A stretch of DNA of 64,000 nt from Cytobacillus stercorigallinarum (GTDB lineage: Bacteria > Bacillota > Bacilli > Bacillales > Cytobacillaceae), in the NCBI RefSeq assembly GCF_014836495.1, contig NZ_JACSQT010000001.1, positions 682,001-746,000 on the forward strand, written 5' to 3'. Position 1 is the first letter of the stretch. The number at the start of each line of letters is the position of its first letter. Of this stretch, positions 61,603-64,000 are shown piece after piece. Under the pieces are notes generated by a model, which was not told the DNA's origin, did not search any database, and was given only the letters and a program-made list of their open reading frames with translations. The position numbers and the translations under genes are program-made.

Positions 61603-61636
61603 GAAGAAGCCTTAGTGAGTGAGGCTTCTTCTTTTT
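61603..61636 (+). terminator. Terminator of the microprotein gene
   Basis: GAAGAAGCCT / AGGCTTCTTC stem followed by a T run. Confidence 0.8.
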
Positions 61637-61767
61637 TTTGGTGAAAATACCAATTTTCATAACGAAAGGTTCACTTTACCCCATATTTATAATATATTAA
61701 TACCTATATAGGAAAAAAGCTTGCGCAATTATAATAGTAGTAAATTGATGTGACAAGGGGATTAATT

Positions 61768-64000
61768 ATGGTTCAAACAGTGGGTAAACAACTTAGTCAA
61801 AATGAATTAATTGAAAGAATAGCAGCATTATCATTGTTTTTTGAACAAAATGGAGATAATGTTTCTGCTTCTAGAGCAAGAGACCTCGTCTATAAATTAC
61901 GAGATTCACAATACGCGATTGCATTTTGTGGACATTTCTCTGCGGGTAAGTCGAGTATGATCAATCAAATTGTGGGAGAAAACTTACTGCCATCCAGCCC
62001 AATCCCAACGAGTGCAAATTTAGTTAAAGTGATGTCTGGAGAGGACTATGCAAAGGTTTATCTAAAAGAAGGGATGCCAAAGCTCTATCCTGCACCTTAC
62101 GATTATGAAAAGATTAAAAAGTATAGTAAAGATGGCGACCTCATTCATACTGTAGAAATTAGCCATTCGGATACAAATTTGCCAAAAGATACGGTTATTA
62201 TGGATACACCAGGAATTGATTCGACAGATGATGCCCATAGAATTGCTACTGAGTCGGCTTTACATTTAGCTGATATGGTCTTTTATGTGATGGATTATAA
62301 TCATGTTCAATCAGAACTCAATTTCTTATTCACTAAAGACTTAACAGCAGCAGGTAAACAAGTATACTTAATTATCAATCAAATAGATAAACATCGAGAA
62401 GAAGAATTAAGTTTTCAACATTTTACTGAAAGTGTAAAGGATTCTTTCGCCTCATGGGGCGTTCATCCTGAAAGAATCTTCTATACATCGCTGAAGAAAC
62501 CAGCGTTACAACATAATGATTTTTCTGCTCTGCAGAAATTTATCTATGAACAAATTGGCCAAAAAGATACGCTCTTACCACAATCTGTTTTTCACTCATT
62601 ACAAAAGTTAACTGAAGAACACTTTGTCTACTTAGAAGAAAAAGACGCTCATGAAATAGCAGCAAATGAGGAAGTTTTAGCAAATCTACCTGAAGATGAA
62701 CGAGCGCTCGTATTTGAGAAGATTGAAAAATTAAAGTTATCGAAACAAACTTTGCAGCAAAAAAAATATCAGGCTGAAATTGATTTGAATCATGAGATGG
62801 AAGATATCTTAAATAATGCTTATTTAATGCCGTTTCAAACGAGAGAATTAGCTGAGAACTATTTAGAATCGATGCAACCTGGCTTTAAAGTTGGACTATT
62901 ATTTGCAAAGGCTAAAACTGAACAAGAACGAAGTACAAGGCTACATCTTTTATCTGATGATTTAAAGGAAAAAGTCCAATCTCAAATTGAATGGCATGTG
63001 AAAGAGTTATTCCTAAAAAAATTAAAAGAAGATCAAATTCACAATAATGATTTACAGGCACAAGCTCAAAACATTAAAATCACTCTACCAGAAAGCCTGT
63101 TAACGGCAGCAATTAAAGAAGGGGCTAGGCTGTCAGGTGATTATGTTTTGCAATATACAAAGGATGTATCTGATGCTGTAAAAAAAGAAACGAAGAAACA
63201 AATAATCAACTGGAAAGAGTTGTACTTGAATGAGGTAGAAGAGTTAGCTAATGAAAAAATCCTTGAGATGAAAGAGGAATGGGATGCTCATGCTCGTTTC
63301 GGTGAGGCCCTTACTACACTACAGTCAATTAAAGCAAAACAAACAGAGCAAAAAGTAGAAATCAAGAAATTATTGGCAGGAGAACTAGACCATAAAAAAG
63401 TGTCAACTTCCGTACAAGAATTAATGAGACCTAAGGATGAAGAGGTCCAAATTATTCGCGAAGGTGAAGAAGAGTTTGTTGATGATAAACAAGTAGCAAG
63501 TAGCCATTCAAATGTTGAAAAAGAAATAAACGAAGAAAATAATCATGAAGCTGATATCGAGACTTTGATTAGTAAGCTCGAGCATACCGCAAAAGAGTTA
63601 CGAGATATCCCAGGTTTTCAAAAAATCTCAGCAGAGCTAGTCGAGAAAGCTGACCGACTGCAATCACGTAGTTTCACTGTCGCTTTGTTTGGTGCCTTTA
63701 GTGCTGGAAAATCTTCTTTTGCCAACGCATTAATTGGTGAAAAGATTTTACCTGTATCGCCAAATCCAACAACTGCTGCCATTAATAAAATTATGCCTGT
63801 TACTCCTGAGTACCCTCATGGTACGGTTAAGGTATTTGTGAAAAGTGAAAAAGTTATGTTTGCAGATATTAATCGCTCACTACAAGTCTTTGATCAACAG
63901 GCGAAATCATTTACTGAAGCTATCGGGAAGATTGATGTGATTTTAAAAGAACATCACGATTTTGATGCCCATGAAAAAACGCATTTTGCCTTTCTTGCTG
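61768..64000 (+). CDS. dynA: DynA (YpbR), tandem dynamin-like GTPase (3' truncated)
   Basis: The frame is open to the window end, showing 744 residues of a bacterial dynamin with two GTPase units in one chain, as in B. subtilis DynA (about 1,190 residues). Unit 1 has GHFSAGKSS (P-loop, Gly55-Ser63), SPIPTSANL, DTPGID and NQID; unit 2 has GAFSAGKSS (Gly642-Ser650) and NPTTAAIN. Long coiled-coil-like stalk regions separate them. DynA fuses and protects membranes under stress or phage attack. AAGGGG lies before ATG 61768. Confidence 0.93.
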   Translation, partial: MVQTVGKQLSQNELIERIAALSLFFEQNGDNVSASRARDLVYKLRDSQYAIAFCGHFSAGKSSMINQIVGENLLPSSPIPTSANLVKVMSGEDYAKVYLKEGMPKLYPAPYDYEKIKKYSKDGDLIHTVEISHSDTNLPKDTVIMDTPGIDSTDDAHRIATESALHLADMVFYVMDYNHVQSELNFLFTKDLTAAGKQVYLIINQIDKHREEELSFQHFTESVKDSFASWGVHPERIFYTSLKKPALQHNDFSALQKFIYEQIGQKDTLLPQSVFHSLQKLTEEHFVYLEEKDAHEIAANEEVLANLPEDERALVFEKIEKLKLSKQTLQQKKYQAEIDLNHEMEDILNNAYLMPFQTRELAENYLESMQPGFKVGLLFAKAKTEQERSTRLHLLSDDLKEKVQSQIEWHVKELFLKKLKEDQIHNNDLQAQAQNIKITLPESLLTAAIKEGARLSGDYVLQYTKDVSDAVKKETKKQIINWKELYLNEVEELANEKILEMKEEWDAHARFGEALTTLQSIKAKQTEQKVEIKKLLAGELDHKKVSTSVQELMRPKDEEVQIIREGEEEFVDDKQVASSHSNVEKEINEENNHEADIETLISKLEHTAKELRDIPGFQKISAELVEKADRLQSRSFTVALFGAFSAGKSSFANALIGEKILPVSPNPTTAAINKIMPVTPEYPHGTVKVFVKSEKVMFADINRSLQVFDQQAKSFTEAIGKIDVILKEHHDFDAHEKTHFAFLA

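Overview
The window is a chromosome segment from an endospore-forming, low-GC Gram-positive bacterium of the family Bacillaceae. It is AT-rich with AGGAGG-type ribosome binding sites. It carries spore genes (spoIIP, cotD, ypjB, yppG), bacillithiol synthesis genes (bshA, bshB1), a menaquinol:cytochrome c reductase and a type B RNase P RNA. Gene order follows the Bacillus subtilis ypiB-to-ypbR (dynA) segment closely. The genus cannot be fixed from sequence alone; an Oceanobacillus/Virgibacillus-like relative is plausible. No rRNA, tRNA, prophage, insertion sequence or CRISPR array was seen.

Layout. 1-5900: end of ypiB, ypiF, the qcrABC bc-complex operon, ypjA, ypjB and a membrane zinc peptidase. 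5950-12650: a divergent YitT protein, then the tight operon ypjD-dapB-mgsA-bshB1-bshA-cca-birA (lysine/cell wall, methylglyoxal, bacillithiol, tRNA CCA end, biotin). 12650-15000: panBCD behind a structured leader. 15200-25100: a VWA lipoprotein, dinG, ypmA-ypmB-aspB, asnS, dnaD-nth-ypoC. 25200-30800: ponA-recU on the minus strand, then yppD, yppE, yppF and yppG. 31100-40300: an unusual transporter pair, a small heat-shock protein, the mitomycin-repair pair mrfA-mrfB (yprA-yprB), a VOC protein and cotD, with two copies of a ~315-bp repeat. 40500-50600: ypsA, gpsB, rnpB, ypsC, ypvA, ypwA, an EamA transporter, then xpt-pbuX under a guanine riboswitch. 50800-59600: a block absent between pbuX and bpsA in B. 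subtilis, with a YvbH-like protein, spoIIP and a formate gene set (yrhD, formate dehydrogenase, yrhF, fdhD, formate transporter). 59700-64000: bpsA-bpsB, a Fur-box microprotein and the tandem dynamin gene dynA, cut by the window end.

Most genes are conserved housekeeping. The items most worth a second look are these. (1) An OppC-type permease is fused to an M1-aminopeptidase-like domain whose zinc residues are all replaced in exact HEXXH-X18-E register; no ATPase or binding protein lies nearby. (2) A dispersed repeat brings an intrinsic terminator, and one copy also supplies the host gene's last codons and stop. (3) The formate dehydrogenase leader has a terminator whose 5' arm can instead pair with the start of the transcript, as in a riboswitch. 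(4) A 31-residue membrane microprotein sits behind two Fur-box-like sites. (5) A LexA-like palindrome lies in front of mrfAB. (6) Structured leaders precede panB and the formate transporter gene, and a folded element lies upstream of spoIIP. Several genes too short for routine ORF calling (ypmA, a zinc ribbon, small membrane peptides) are listed with their supporting signals.
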